Source: Planctomycetota bacterium
GTDB taxonomy: Bacteria > Planctomycetota > UBA11346
DNA: 15,985 bases
NCBI GenBank assembly: GCA_013821615.1
Contig: JACDGQ010000017.1
Span: 1 to 15,985 of the forward strand
Direction: 5' to 3'
A program made the translations under genes and the position numbers. Shown one piece after another: positions 1-6,303 of this stretch (the first letter of the stretch is position 1; the number at the start of each line of letters is the position of its first letter). A model generated the notes under the pieces. The model was not told the origin of the DNA and did not search any database. It worked only from the letters and a program-made list of their open reading frames with translations.

Positions 1-287
1 TCGATCGCCGAGATGCACGTCTCCGGCGAGTTGCCGTGATCGAGGTGCAGGGCGACCGGGATCTCCTCGTAGAGCTCCGCCGCCGCCTGCATGAGGTGCC
101 AGAGGAAGCGGTCGTTCGTGTAGGACCGCGCGCCGCGCGAGGCCTGGATGATCGCGGGCGACTCCGTGGCCCGGGCCGCCTCCATGATCGCCTGGATCTG
201 CTCCATGTTGTTGACGTTCAGCGCGACCACGCCGTAGTTGTTGGCGGCGGCATGGTCGAGGAGCGGGCGCAGGGGGATCAGCGGCAT
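1..287 (-). CDS. fba: class II fructose-bisphosphate aldolase, Calvin-cycle subtype, N-terminal part (cut by window edge)
   Basis: The minus strand encodes 95 residues beginning MPLIPLRPLLDHAAANNYG and running off the left edge. Class II aldolases are zinc enzymes that reversibly cleave fructose-1,6-bisphosphate to dihydroxyacetone phosphate and glyceraldehyde-3-phosphate in the cytoplasm. Visible family marks are NVNNMEQIQAIMEAA (residues 24-38), the QASRGARSY stretch (49-56) and HLDHGNSPETC (81-91). In the last, D83 and H84 match the catalytic Asp and the first zinc-ligand His. The N-terminal wording matches the Calvin-cycle subtype, which also serves glycolysis and gluconeogenesis, so it does not prove CO2 fixation. 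The ATG at 287-285 matches the usual family start, but I see no Shine-Dalgarno before it. It is co-oriented with the ribosomal cluster but separated by a terminator and an AT-rich spacer, so it probably has its own promoter. Confidence 0.93.
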   Translation of the reverse strand, partial: MPLIPLRPLLDHAAANNYGVVALNVNNMEQIQAIMEAARATESPAIIQASRGARSYTNDRFLWHLMQAAAELYEEIPVALHLDHGNSPETCISAI

Positions 288-380
288 GGAGGAATCCAGG
301 GGATGGTGGTGAAGCGGGACGGGGATCATCGCCCCGCGTGCGGTCGGTCAAGGCGGGCCCGGCGGCGGGGATTCCGTCAG

Positions 381-435
381 CGAATATCCGAATTTAGAGT
401 GATATCAGGGATAATCCCTGCTTATTCAGCAAACA
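381..435 (-). promoter_or_regulatory. putative fba promoter/operator region with perfect palindrome at 406-420
   Basis: This 55-base patch is about 40% G+C by eye, in a window of roughly two thirds G+C. It lies 94-148 bases upstream of the aldolase ATG. It contains CAGGGAT-A-ATCCCTG (406-420), a perfect 7+1+7 inverted repeat, plus GATATC just left of it. I could not assign clean -35/-10 boxes: TAAATT on the minus strand (about 391-396) is a weak -10. A transcription-factor operator or promoter is the simplest reading, but this is inference from composition and symmetry alone. Confidence 0.4.
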
Positions 436-586
436 GTCCACCCAGCGATGCCGCTTTCGCATGGAAGCGCTGTCAGGGGAGCGACATGGAGCCTAGTCGC
501 CTGGTTCGTGTCGCACGTCCCGCATCCCTCGTGCCCCTGCACCTTCCGGCAGAGGGTGCACTCGAGTGGCACGCGGCAGGACACGG

Positions 587-614
587 AAAAACCGGGCCCC
601 AGAGGGACCCGGTT
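587..614 (-). terminator. rho-independent terminator of the ribosomal/rpoA operon
   Basis: Read leftward from the rplQ stop, AACCGGGTCC (614-605) and GGGCCCGGTT (599-590) form a 10-bp stem with one G-U pair and a 5-base loop. A run of five T follows (591-587), the classic intrinsic terminator pattern. It starts about 22 bases past the rplQ stop codon and cleanly ends the supercluster before the aldolase gene. Confidence 0.85.
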
Positions 615-635
615 CGACCTGCTGAAGCAGCGGAC

Positions 636-1010
636 TCAGACGAGTTCGAAGATCGCGATCGCGCCGTTGTCGCCCAGGCGGAAGCCCGCGCGCAGCACGC
701 GGGTGTAGCCACCCGCGCGCTCCTTGTAGGTCGGCGCGACCTTCTCGATGAGGCGCTTGACCGCATCGCGGCTGTGCAGCGCGGTGAGCGCCTGGCGGCG
801 GAAGTGCAAGGCCTGCGCCGGGTCGGTCGCAGCCAGGGCCTTCTTGCCGATGGTGATCACCTTCTCCGCGAAGCGCCGGGCCTCCTTGGCCTTGGGCACG
901 GTGGTGGTGATCCGGCCGTGCTCGAAGAGCGACGACACCATGTTGCGCATCAGCGCGAGACGGTGTTCGGAGGTGCGGCCGAGCTTGCGGTGGTCGACTT
1001 TGTGTCTCAT
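636..1010 (-). CDS. rplQ: 50S ribosomal protein L17
   Basis: A 124-residue protein starting MRHKVDHRKLGRTSEHRLAL, the diagnostic L17 N-terminus, followed by RNMVSSLFEHGRITTTVPKAKE, also family-typical. L17 binds 23S rRNA near the exit-tunnel side of the large subunit. The length agrees with the short bacterial form. The ATG at 1010 lies 30 bases after the rpoA stop, and L17 following alpha is the near-universal bacterial order. It is the last gene of the cluster, and an intrinsic terminator follows within about 25 bases. Confidence 0.98.
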   Translation of the reverse strand: MRHKVDHRKLGRTSEHRLALMRNMVSSLFEHGRITTTVPKAKEARRFAEKVITIGKKALAATDPAQALHFRRQALTALHSRDAVKRLIEKVAPTYKERAGGYTRVLRAGFRLGDNGAIAIFELV

Positions 1011-1040
1011 GTCGTCATTCCAGTAGAGGTCAGAAGGCGG

Positions 1041-2033
1041 TCAGACCTCGGCTTTGGTGCCGAGGCGCATGCCGAAGGAGAGACCGCGGTCGGCGAGCTT
1101 CTTCTTCAGTTCCTTGGAGGCGATCTTGCCGAGGTTGCGGATGGCCGCGACCTCCGCCTCGTCCATCACCACCAGGTCGGCGATGAGCTTGATGTTGGCC
1201 GCGCGCAGGGCGTTCTCGGTGCGCACCGAGAGGTCCAGGGCATTGATCTGGCGGCTGAGCAGCGCGGTGCGCTCGCCATCGCCTTCGATGACCAGGTCGC
1301 TGGCGCCGGCGCCCTCGGTCTCGCGACCGAGCTCGAAGTACTTCACGAACGGATTGAGGTGCTTGCGCAGGATGTTGGTCGCCTCGACCAGGGCCAGCTC
1401 CGGGGTGATGGAGCCGTCGGTCCAGACCTCGAGGTCGAGCGCATCGAAGTCGGTGCGCTTGCCCAGGCGCGTCGACGCGACTGCGAAGGCCACGCGCTGC
1501 ACCGGGGAGTAGATCGAGTCGATGGCGATGGTGCCGACCGGCGAGCCCTCGATGCGCTGCGACTCCGCGGGCACGAAGCCGCGGCCGCTGCCGACGTCGA
1601 GTTCGAGCACGAAGCGCACGTCCTTGGTCAGGGTCGCGATCACCAGCTCGGGGTTGATGACCTCGACGTCCTGGTGCGGCGTGATGTCGCCCGCGGTCAC
1701 GGGGCCGGCGGTGCTCTTCTCGAGGCGGATGACGACGTTCTCGTCGCTGTGCAGGCGCAGGCGCAGGCGCTTGATGTTGAGGATGATGGTGGTCACGTCC
1801 TCGAACACGCCGTCGAGCGAGGTGAACTCGTTGTTGGCGCCCTGCAGGCGCAGCGAGCGCACGGCGGCACCCTGGATGCTGGAGAGCAGCACGCGGCGCA
1901 GGCTGTTGCCGATGGTCGTGGCGAAGCCGCGCTCGAAGGGCTCGGCGTGGAACTTGGCGTAATTCGCCAGGCCCGAGCCATCGCTCTTCTCGACACGGGT
2001 GGGGAGTTCGAAGCCGCGCCAGCGAATACGCAT
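1041..2033 (-). CDS. rpoA: DNA-directed RNA polymerase subunit alpha
   Basis: A 330-residue protein, the usual length. The N-terminal domain (about 1-235) carries EPFERGFATTIGNSLRRVLL, the dimerisation and assembly motif that nucleates beta and beta-prime. After a linker, the C-terminal domain (about 255-320) contains LSVRTENALRAANIK and RNLGKIASKELKKKLADRGL. R271 is equivalent to E. coli R265, which contacts the UP element. The opening MRIRWRGFELPTRVEKSD is the form I know from planctomycetes rather than the proteobacterial MQ..v.eFLKPR start. GGAG sits 8 bases before the ATG at 2033, supporting the start. A 128-base spacer with a strong hairpin separates it from rpsK, and rpsD, often located between the two, is absent. 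Confidence 0.98.
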   Translation of the reverse strand: MRIRWRGFELPTRVEKSDGSGLANYAKFHAEPFERGFATTIGNSLRRVLLSSIQGAAVRSLRLQGANNEFTSLDGVFEDVTTIILNIKRLRLRLHSDENVVIRLEKSTAGPVTAGDITPHQDVEVINPELVIATLTKDVRFVLELDVGSGRGFVPAESQRIEGSPVGTIAIDSIYSPVQRVAFAVASTRLGKRTDFDALDLEVWTDGSITPELALVEATNILRKHLNPFVKYFELGRETEGAGASDLVIEGDGERTALLSRQINALDLSVRTENALRAANIKLIADLVVMDEAEVAAIRNLGKIASKELKKKLADRGLSFGMRLGTKAEV

Positions 2034-2076
2034 GAGGATCTCCGGGGAAAAACCGTCTGTGGTGATAACCGAGGCC

Positions 2077-2099
2077 GGCGCGCCTGGATCAGGCGCGCC
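2077..2099. other. strong hairpin in the rpsK-rpoA spacer
   Basis: Perfect 10-bp inverted repeat: GGCGCGCCTG (2077-2086) and CAGGCGCGCC (2090-2099) around a 3-base GAT loop. In the transcript it ends about 43 bases before the rpoA start. There is no immediate T run, although five consecutive T occur further on (2052-2048) before the rpoA ribosome-binding site. It may be an attenuator, an RNA-processing or stability element, or a regulatory leader for alpha and L17. Confidence 0.6.
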
Positions 2100-2161
2100 C
2101 TGCAGAAACCGGTCCGGAGGGTGGGCGCTCTAGGCCCATTCGCGGCGGCTTCCGGGAAGAC

Positions 2162-2539
2162 TCAAACGCGGCGCTTCTTCCGGGGACGGCAGCCGTTGTG
2201 CGGCAGCGGGGTCACGTCGGTGATGGCCTTGACGATGATCCCTGAGTTGATCAGGGCGCGGATGGCGCTCTCGCGGCCGGAGCCGGGACCACGCACGCGC
2301 ACCTCGACCTCTTTGAGGCCGAGTTTGGCGGCCTTCTCGCCGGCGCGCTCCATGGCGAGCTGCGCGGCGAAGGGCGTGCTCTTCTTGCTGCCCTTGTAGC
2401 CGATCGAGCCGGCCGACTCCCACGCCGCCACTTCACCGTTCTGGTCGGTGACGGTGACGATGGTGTTGTTGAAGGTGCTGTTGATGTGCACGACACCAGC
2501 GCGCAGCGACTTCTTCACTTTTTTCTTATTATAGGCCAT
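2162..2539 (-). CDS. rpsK: 30S ribosomal protein S11
   Basis: A 125-residue protein with the S11 core: GVVHINSTFNNTIVTVTDQ (15-33), AAWESAGSIGYKGSKKSTPF, VRVRGPGSGRESAIRAL, and the C-terminal PLPHNGCRPRKKRRV. S11 sits on the platform of the small subunit, contacting the 3' domain of 16S rRNA near the E site and the anti-SD helix. The length is normal. The basic MAYNKKKVKKS opening is encoded by AT-rich codons, common at highly expressed starts. It follows rpsM by 51 bases. The next gene, rpoA, begins 128 bases later, the widest gap in the cluster. Confidence 0.98.
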   Translation of the reverse strand: MAYNKKKVKKSLRAGVVHINSTFNNTIVTVTDQNGEVAAWESAGSIGYKGSKKSTPFAAQLAMERAGEKAAKLGLKEVEVRVRGPGSGRESAIRALINSGIIVKAITDVTPLPHNGCRPRKKRRV

Positions 2540-2590
2540 TGGGTTCTCGTTGGGCTGGGGCGGGTTGGCGGAGCGGGCGCGGTCCGGCGC

Positions 2591-2968
2591 TTACTTGCGC
2601 AGGATCTTCTTGTTCGCGACCGTCTTCTTCTTGCCCTTGCGGGTGCGCGAGTTGGTGCGCGTGCGCTGGCCGCGGCAAGGCAGGTTGCGCGCGTGGCGAT
2701 AGCCGCGGTAGCAGCCGATCTCCTTGAAGCGGGCGACGTTCGCCTGGATCTCGCGGCGCAGGTTGCCCTCGATCACGTAGTTCGACTCGATGAACCCCGT
2801 GATGCTGCCGAGCTCCTCTTCGCTGAGCTGGTAGGCGCGCTTGTGCACGTCGACGCCGGTCTTCTCGCAGATGACGTTCGCCCGGACCAGGCCGATGCCG
2901 AACAGGGCCGCCAGCGAGTAGGGCACCTTCTTGTTGTTGGGGATGTCGACGCCGAGGATACGAGGCAT
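2591..2968 (-). CDS. rpsM: 30S ribosomal protein S13
   Basis: A 125-residue protein beginning MPRILGVDIPNNKKVPYSLA, with ALFGIGLVRANVICEKTGVD (helix-two-turn-helix-like N-terminal domain) and the C-terminal RGYRHARNLPCRGQRTRTNS typical of S13. The protein lies in the 30S head, contacts 16S rRNA and the P-site tRNA through its basic tail, and forms intersubunit bridges with L5. AAAGGT lies a few bases before the ATG at 2968. It follows rpmJ by 37 bases, in the standard infA-rpmJ-rpsM-rpsK order. Confidence 0.98.
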   Translation of the reverse strand: MPRILGVDIPNNKKVPYSLAALFGIGLVRANVICEKTGVDVHKRAYQLSEEELGSITGFIESNYVIEGNLRREIQANVARFKEIGCYRGYRHARNLPCRGQRTRTNSRTRKGKKKTVANKKILRK

Positions 2969-3005
2969 GGGTTTACCTTTGAAAAGTGCTGGTCCGGCTA
3001 ACCGC

Positions 3006-3119
3006 TCAGCCCTGGCGCTGCTTGTGGTTGGGGTCGGAGCAGATGATGCGGACGCGGCCCTTGCGGCGGACGATCTTGCAGTTCTCGCAGCGGCGGCGCA
3101 CAGAGGCGGATACCTTCAT
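3006..3119 (-). CDS. rpmJ: 50S ribosomal protein L36
   Basis: A 37-codon gene translated by hand: MKVSASVRRRCENC, then KIVRRKGRVRIICSDPNHKQ and RQG. C11, C14, C27 and H32 form the zinc ribbon, so this is the zinc-binding (C+) version. L36 is a small basic protein that stabilises 23S rRNA of the large subunit. AAGGA sits 8 bases before the ATG at 3119. It lies between infA (27-base gap) and rpsM (37-base gap), the usual place in many bacteria. Confidence 0.97.
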   Translation of the reverse strand: MKVSASVRRRCENCKIVRRKGRVRIICSDPNHKQRQG

Positions 3120-3146
3120 GACGAATTCCTTCTTCGGGCTTCTGGT

Positions 3147-3365
3147 TCAGGCTTCGCGGTAGATGATGCGGCCGCGGGTGAGATCGTAGGGCGACATCTC
3201 GATGGTCACGGTGTCGCCGGGCAGGATGCGGATGTAGTTCATGCGGATCTTGCCGCTGATGTGCGCCAGGACCTCGTGGCCGTTGGGCAGCACCACCTTG
3301 AAGCGGGCGTTGGGCAGGCTTTCGCGCACCTTGGCCTCCAGTCGGATCGCATCTTCCTTGGCCAT
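3147..3365 (-). CDS. infA: translation initiation factor IF-1
   Basis: A 72-residue OB-fold protein, MAKEDAIRLEAKVRESLPNA at the N-terminus, followed by FKVVLPNGHEVLAHISGKIR and NYIRILPGDTVTIEMSPYDL. The length is exactly typical. IF-1 binds the A site of the 30S subunit and assists IF-2 and IF-3 in start-site selection. The frame is open further upstream into secY, but the family start MAKED and the position one base after the secY stop fix the ATG at 3365. That near-zero spacing suggests translational coupling with secY. The adk and map genes found between secY and infA in many bacteria are absent. Confidence 0.98.
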   Translation of the reverse strand: MAKEDAIRLEAKVRESLPNARFKVVLPNGHEVLAHISGKIRMNYIRILPGDTVTIEMSPYDLTRGRIIYREA

Positions 3366-3366
3366 G

Positions 3367-4713
3367 TCAGAACCGCTTTCCGCTGGTGCTCTTCTTGGCG
3401 GGCGCGGTTGCGCCTTCGCCACCGATGCCACCCAGGCCGCGATACTGATGGGCGAGGAAGAAGGCTCCCACCTTCTGCATCACATCCAGCGACACGCCGA
3501 CGACGATCAGCAATCCGGTACCGCCCATCAGGAAGCGACCACCGCGCCCGCTCAGCCCCAGGTTGGTCTCGAGGACCTCCGGCAGGACGGCGATGATGGC
3601 GAGGAAGATCGCGCCGATGAAGGTGATGCGCTTGAGATGGTAGGCCAGGTAATCGACGGTGTTCTTGCCGGGCTTGATGCCGCGGATGAAGAAGCCGGAC
3701 TGCTTGAAGTGGTTCGACAGGTCGAAGAGGTCGAAGGTGATCGAGATGTAGAAGTAGGTGAAGCCGATGATCAGGGCCGCGAACACATAGCGGTAAAGCG
3801 GCTGGCCGTAGGCGAACAGGCTGTCGAAACCGGTGTCCTTGGCGAGGTGCCCGATGACGAAACCCAGCACCACCATGATCGGCGAGGCGAAGATCACCGG
3901 GATGACGTTGGCCTGGTTGAGCTTGAGCGGCAGGGTGGTCTGGGCGCCGCCGTAGACCTTGTTGCCCTGGATGCGGCGCTGCTGCTCAAGGTGGATGCGG
4001 CGCACGGCCTGGACCACGACGACGATGCCGGCGATGATCACCATGCTGATGATGAACACCCCGAGGTAGTGGGGCAGATCCGGCTCGAACGAGCTGAACG
4101 CCGCGGGCAGCGACGACAGGATGCCGACCATGATCACCACCGAGACGCCGTTGCCGATGCCGAACTTGGTGATCTGCTCGGACATCCACAGCAGCAGCAT
4201 GCTGCCGGTGGTGATCACCAGCGCGGCCTGGGCGATGAACAGGGTCTTGTTCTCCATCGTCACCAGCGGATTGCCGTTGTCGCTGATGTGCACCAGCGCG
4301 CCGGCGGCCATGGTCGCCTGGACGAGGCAGATGAGCAGGGTCGCGTAGCGAGTGTACTGGTTGATCTTACGACGGCCGGACTCGCCCTCCTTCTGGAGGG
4401 ACTTGAGCGCGGGGATGCTGAAGGTCAGGAGCTGCAGGATGATGCTGGCGCTGATGTACGGCGTGATGCCCAGGCCGAAGATCGACGAGTTCATGATCGC
4501 GCCGCCATTGAACATGTCGGCGAAATGGATGATCTGCGAGAGCGCGCTGTTGTCGCCGGCGCCCTTGACCTTGCCCTGCAGCACCGCCGCGTCCACCCCG
4601 GGGATGGTGATGAACACGCCGAGGCGGTACATCACGACCCCGAGCAGGAAGGTGATGAGGAAACGCCGGACCAGCTCGCGGACTGGGCTCTCGTTGAGAT
4701 CTTTGTCGAGCAT
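3367..4713 (-). CDS. secY: preprotein translocase channel subunit SecY
   Basis: A 448-residue polytopic inner-membrane protein, the pore of the SecYEG translocon that exports unfolded proteins and inserts membrane proteins with SecA or the ribosome. Hydrophobic helices recur along the sequence, as expected for ten transmembrane segments. The first is near 17-36, and the family signature FGLGITPYISASIILQLL is at 79-96. It is followed by the cytoplasmic QKEGESGRRKINQYTRYA. FFIRGIKPGKNT is a conserved feature of the later half. The C-terminal tail is Gly/Ala/Lys-rich and ends KKSTSGKRF. It lies 18 bases after rplO, as in most spc operons. No clear Shine-Dalgarno precedes the ATG at 4713, and coupling to rplO translation is possible. 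Confidence 0.98.
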   Translation of the reverse strand: MLDKDLNESPVRELVRRFLITFLLGVVMYRLGVFITIPGVDAAVLQGKVKGAGDNSALSQIIHFADMFNGGAIMNSSIFGLGITPYISASIILQLLTFSIPALKSLQKEGESGRRKINQYTRYATLLICLVQATMAAGALVHISDNGNPLVTMENKTLFIAQAALVITTGSMLLLWMSEQITKFGIGNGVSVVIMVGILSSLPAAFSSFEPDLPHYLGVFIISMVIIAGIVVVVQAVRRIHLEQQRRIQGNKVYGGAQTTLPLKLNQANVIPVIFASPIMVVLGFVIGHLAKDTGFDSLFAYGQPLYRYVFAALIIGFTYFYISITFDLFDLSNHFKQSGFFIRGIKPGKNTVDYLAYHLKRITFIGAIFLAIIAVLPEVLETNLGLSGRGGRFLMGGTGLLIVVGVSLDVMQKVGAFFLAHQYRGLGGIGGEGATAPAKKSTSGKRF

Positions 4714-4731
4714 GCCGGTCGGTCGTCCGTA

Positions 4732-5187
4732 TCAGCGCGCGTCGAGTTCGGTGACGGAGCCGCCAGCGGCTTCGACGGCAGTGCGCACCGAGGCGGTGAC
4801 GCGGTTGACGTTGATGGCGACCTTGCGCGAGGCCTTCTCGCCGCCGCTGACCAGCTTGACCGGGGTGCCCTCGTGGATGAGGCCGGCCTGGATCAGGGTG
4901 GCCAGGGTGATCTCATCGCCCGGGATGCGCTCGAGAGCGCGATCGAGGGGAATGGCCTGGTAGCGCTGGGTGTGGTTGAAGTTGCTGAAGCCGCGCTTGG
5001 GCAGGCGCATCCAGAAGGGGAACTGGCCGCCTTCGAAGAGCGGACCGCGGTTCTTGCCGCCGGTGCGCGAGCCTTCGCCCTTGTAGCCGCGGCCGCCGGT
5101 CTTGCCGAGGCCGGAACCGATGCCGCGGCCGACGCGCCGGCGCTCGGTGCGGCCGGTCTCGGTGCGGGTGATGTCGTCGAGGCTCAC
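4732..5187 (-). CDS. rplO: 50S ribosomal protein L15
   Basis: A 151-residue protein with the extended basic Gly-rich N-terminus typical of L15 (RRRVGRGIGSGLGKTGGRGY, about 17-36), then GGQFPFWMRLPKRGFSN, and a globular C-terminal half ending in GGSVTELDAR. L15 is a late-assembly 23S rRNA-binding protein. The start is GTG at 5187-5185, overlapping the rpsE stop as GTGA, with GAGGGG seven bases upstream inside rpsE. L15 directly follows S5, so the rpmD (L30) gene found between them in E. coli and Bacillus is missing. Confidence 0.98.
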   Translation of the reverse strand: MSLDDITRTETGRTERRRVGRGIGSGLGKTGGRGYKGEGSRTGGKNRGPLFEGGQFPFWMRLPKRGFSNFNHTQRYQAIPLDRALERIPGDEITLATLIQAGLIHEGTPVKLVSGGEKASRKVAINVNRVTASVRTAVEAAGGSVTELDAR

Positions 5188-5786
5188 AGCTGGACCCCTC
5201 TCAAGGCCTGGTACTGATCCTTGGTGCGCAGGCGCGACAGGGCGTCGAGCGTGGCACGGATGAGATTGACCGGGTTGTGGTTGCCGTAGCTCTTGGTCAG
5301 GATGTTGTGGACCCCGGCCTTCTGCAGGACGGCGCGCACGCTGCGGCCGGCGATGACGCCCGTGCCGTCGGCGGCGGGGATGAGGCGGACCTTGGCCGAG
5401 CCGTAGCGGCCCTCGACCTCGTGCGGGATGGTGCCGCCGACGATCGGGAAGGGCTTGACGTCCTTCTCGCCGTCGCGCACGGCCTTGTCGATCGAGCTGG
5501 CGACTTCCTTCGCCTTGCCCTTGCCGAAGCCGACCTTGCCCTTGCCGTCGCCGAGGACAACGAAGGCGGCGAAGCTGAAGCGCTTGCCACCCTTCACGAC
5601 CTTGGCGCAGCGGTTGATCTTGACGACGTCCTCGCTGTAGAGCTTGGAGCGCGGCTCGCGCGGCTGCGCGGGACCCTGGCCGCCGCGGCGCTGACCGCGG
5701 TCCGGAGCGCCACCTTCACCGCCGGCTCCGGGAGTGCCCGGCTTGCCACCGGAACCGCCAGGAGCGCCACCCATCTTTCTCGGCAT
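5184..5786 (-). CDS. rpsE: 30S ribosomal protein S5 with Gly/Pro-rich N-terminal extension
   Basis: A 200-residue protein against 167 in E. coli. From about residue 47 the S5 core is standard: SEDVVKINRCAKVVKGGKRF (dsRNA-binding-like domain), VGFGKGKAKEVASSIDKA, then GTGVIAGRSVRAVLQKAGV and SYGNHNPVNLIRATLDAL. S5 takes part in decoding fidelity and the mRNA-entry helicase activity of the 30S subunit. The first about 45 residues are low-complexity (rich in G, P, A, Q, R) and match no S5 domain. The ATG at 5786 has AGAAGGA just upstream. A second in-frame ATG lies four codons later (5774), so the extension stays with either start. A 91-base spacer precedes it, and rplO overlaps its stop. Confidence 0.97.
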   Translation of the reverse strand: MPRKMGGAPGGSGGKPGTPGAGGEGGAPDRGQRRGGQGPAQPREPRSKLYSEDVVKINRCAKVVKGGKRFSFAAFVVLGDGKGKVGFGKGKAKEVASSIDKAVRDGEKDVKPFPIVGGTIPHEVEGRYGSAKVRLIPAADGTGVIAGRSVRAVLQKAGVHNILTKSYGNHNPVNLIRATLDALSRLRTKDQYQALRGVQL

Positions 5787-5877
5787 GATGAATCCTTCTC
5801 GAGCGGCCGGTCTTGTCCGGATCCGCGCTTTTGTAAACGGGGGGAGAAACTTACGTATGAAACGACGTTTGCAAGCC
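5787..5877. other. 91-base rplR-rpsE spacer, relatively AT-rich
   Basis: This is an unusually long gap within the spc section. It is locally AT-rich next to the rplR stop, with an alternating GTTT/CATACGTAAGTTT stretch on the minus strand and a run of six G on the plus strand (5839-5844). The rpsE frame is open through it, but the only strong ribosome-binding site is next to 5786. No clean -35/-10 pair is visible. Confidence 0.4.
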
Positions 5878-6246
5878 TTAGAATTGCAGACCCTTGCCGC
5901 GCGCACCCTCGGCGAAGGCCTCGAGGCGGCCGCCATAACGCCGGCCGTTGCGGTCGAACACCACCTGGGTGACGCCGGCGGCCAGGGCCTTCTCGGCCAG
6001 GGCCTCACCGACCAGCTTGGCGGCCTCGATGGGCTTGAGCTCGGCGGCCTTGGCGCGCAGGTCCTCGCTGATGGTGCTGACCGCGAGCAGGGTGTGACCC
6101 TTGAGGTCGTCGATGACCTGGCCGTAGAAGTGCGCCTCGCTGCGGTAGACCGACAGGCGGGGACGCTCGGCGGTGCCGAAGACGCTCTTGCGGATGCGCT
6201 GCTTCTTGGTCGCGATCGCGCTCCACTTGGAGATGTTCTTGTCCAT
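5878..6246 (-). CDS. rplR: 50S ribosomal protein L18
   Basis: A 122-residue protein carrying RIRKSVFGTAERPRLSVYRS (residues 17-36), HFYGQVIDDLKGHTLLAVST, and the C-terminal VVFDRNGRRYGGRLEAFAEG, ending AREKGLQF-like (ARGKGLQF). These are L18 landmarks. L18 binds 5S rRNA with L5 and helps attach it to the central protuberance. The length is typical. It lies between rplF (57-base gap) and rpsE (91-base gap). Its upstream ribosome-binding site is weak (GAG about 9 bases before the ATG). Confidence 0.98.
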   Translation of the reverse strand: MDKNISKWSAIATKKQRIRKSVFGTAERPRLSVYRSEAHFYGQVIDDLKGHTLLAVSTISEDLRAKAAELKPIEAAKLVGEALAEKALAAGVTQVVFDRNGRRYGGRLEAFAEGARGKGLQF

Positions 6247-6303
6247 GGCCGTGCTCTTGTTGCTTGGAGTTGCTAGGCGTTGCTGGTCGGGGCTTTACGC
6301 GGA

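Larger units (their letters stand above)
288..635. other. non-coding spacer between rplQ and fba
   Basis: No convincing gene lies here. Reading leftward, it holds the rplQ terminator (587-614), a structured patch around 531-572 with nested complementary arms (GTGCC/GGCAC outside TGCACC/GGTGCA) and a 10-base palindrome CACTCGAGTG (559-568). Next comes an unusually AT-rich stretch (about 381-435) with a palindrome, then a GC-rich aldolase leader. Short open frames crossing it have no family resemblance. Confidence 0.7.

Noticed and set aside
448..708. Short plus-strand frame in the rplQ-fba spacer (86 codons)
   Set aside because: It crosses the terminator and runs antisense into L17. No ribosome-binding site or known domain.
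36..2399. 787-codon plus-strand open frame
   Set aside because: It runs antisense to L17, alpha and S11, has no family resemblance, and is a by-product of high G+C and strong codon bias in the real genes.
3241..5217. 658-codon plus-strand open frame rich in D, E, H and A
   Set aside because: It is antisense to IF-1, SecY and L15. The Asp/His/Glu-rich text is the usual mirror of GC-rich coding DNA.
5787..6008. Upstream extension of S5 through the spacer into rplR
   Set aside because: The added residues overlap L18 and match no S5. A good ribosome-binding site sits just before 5786.
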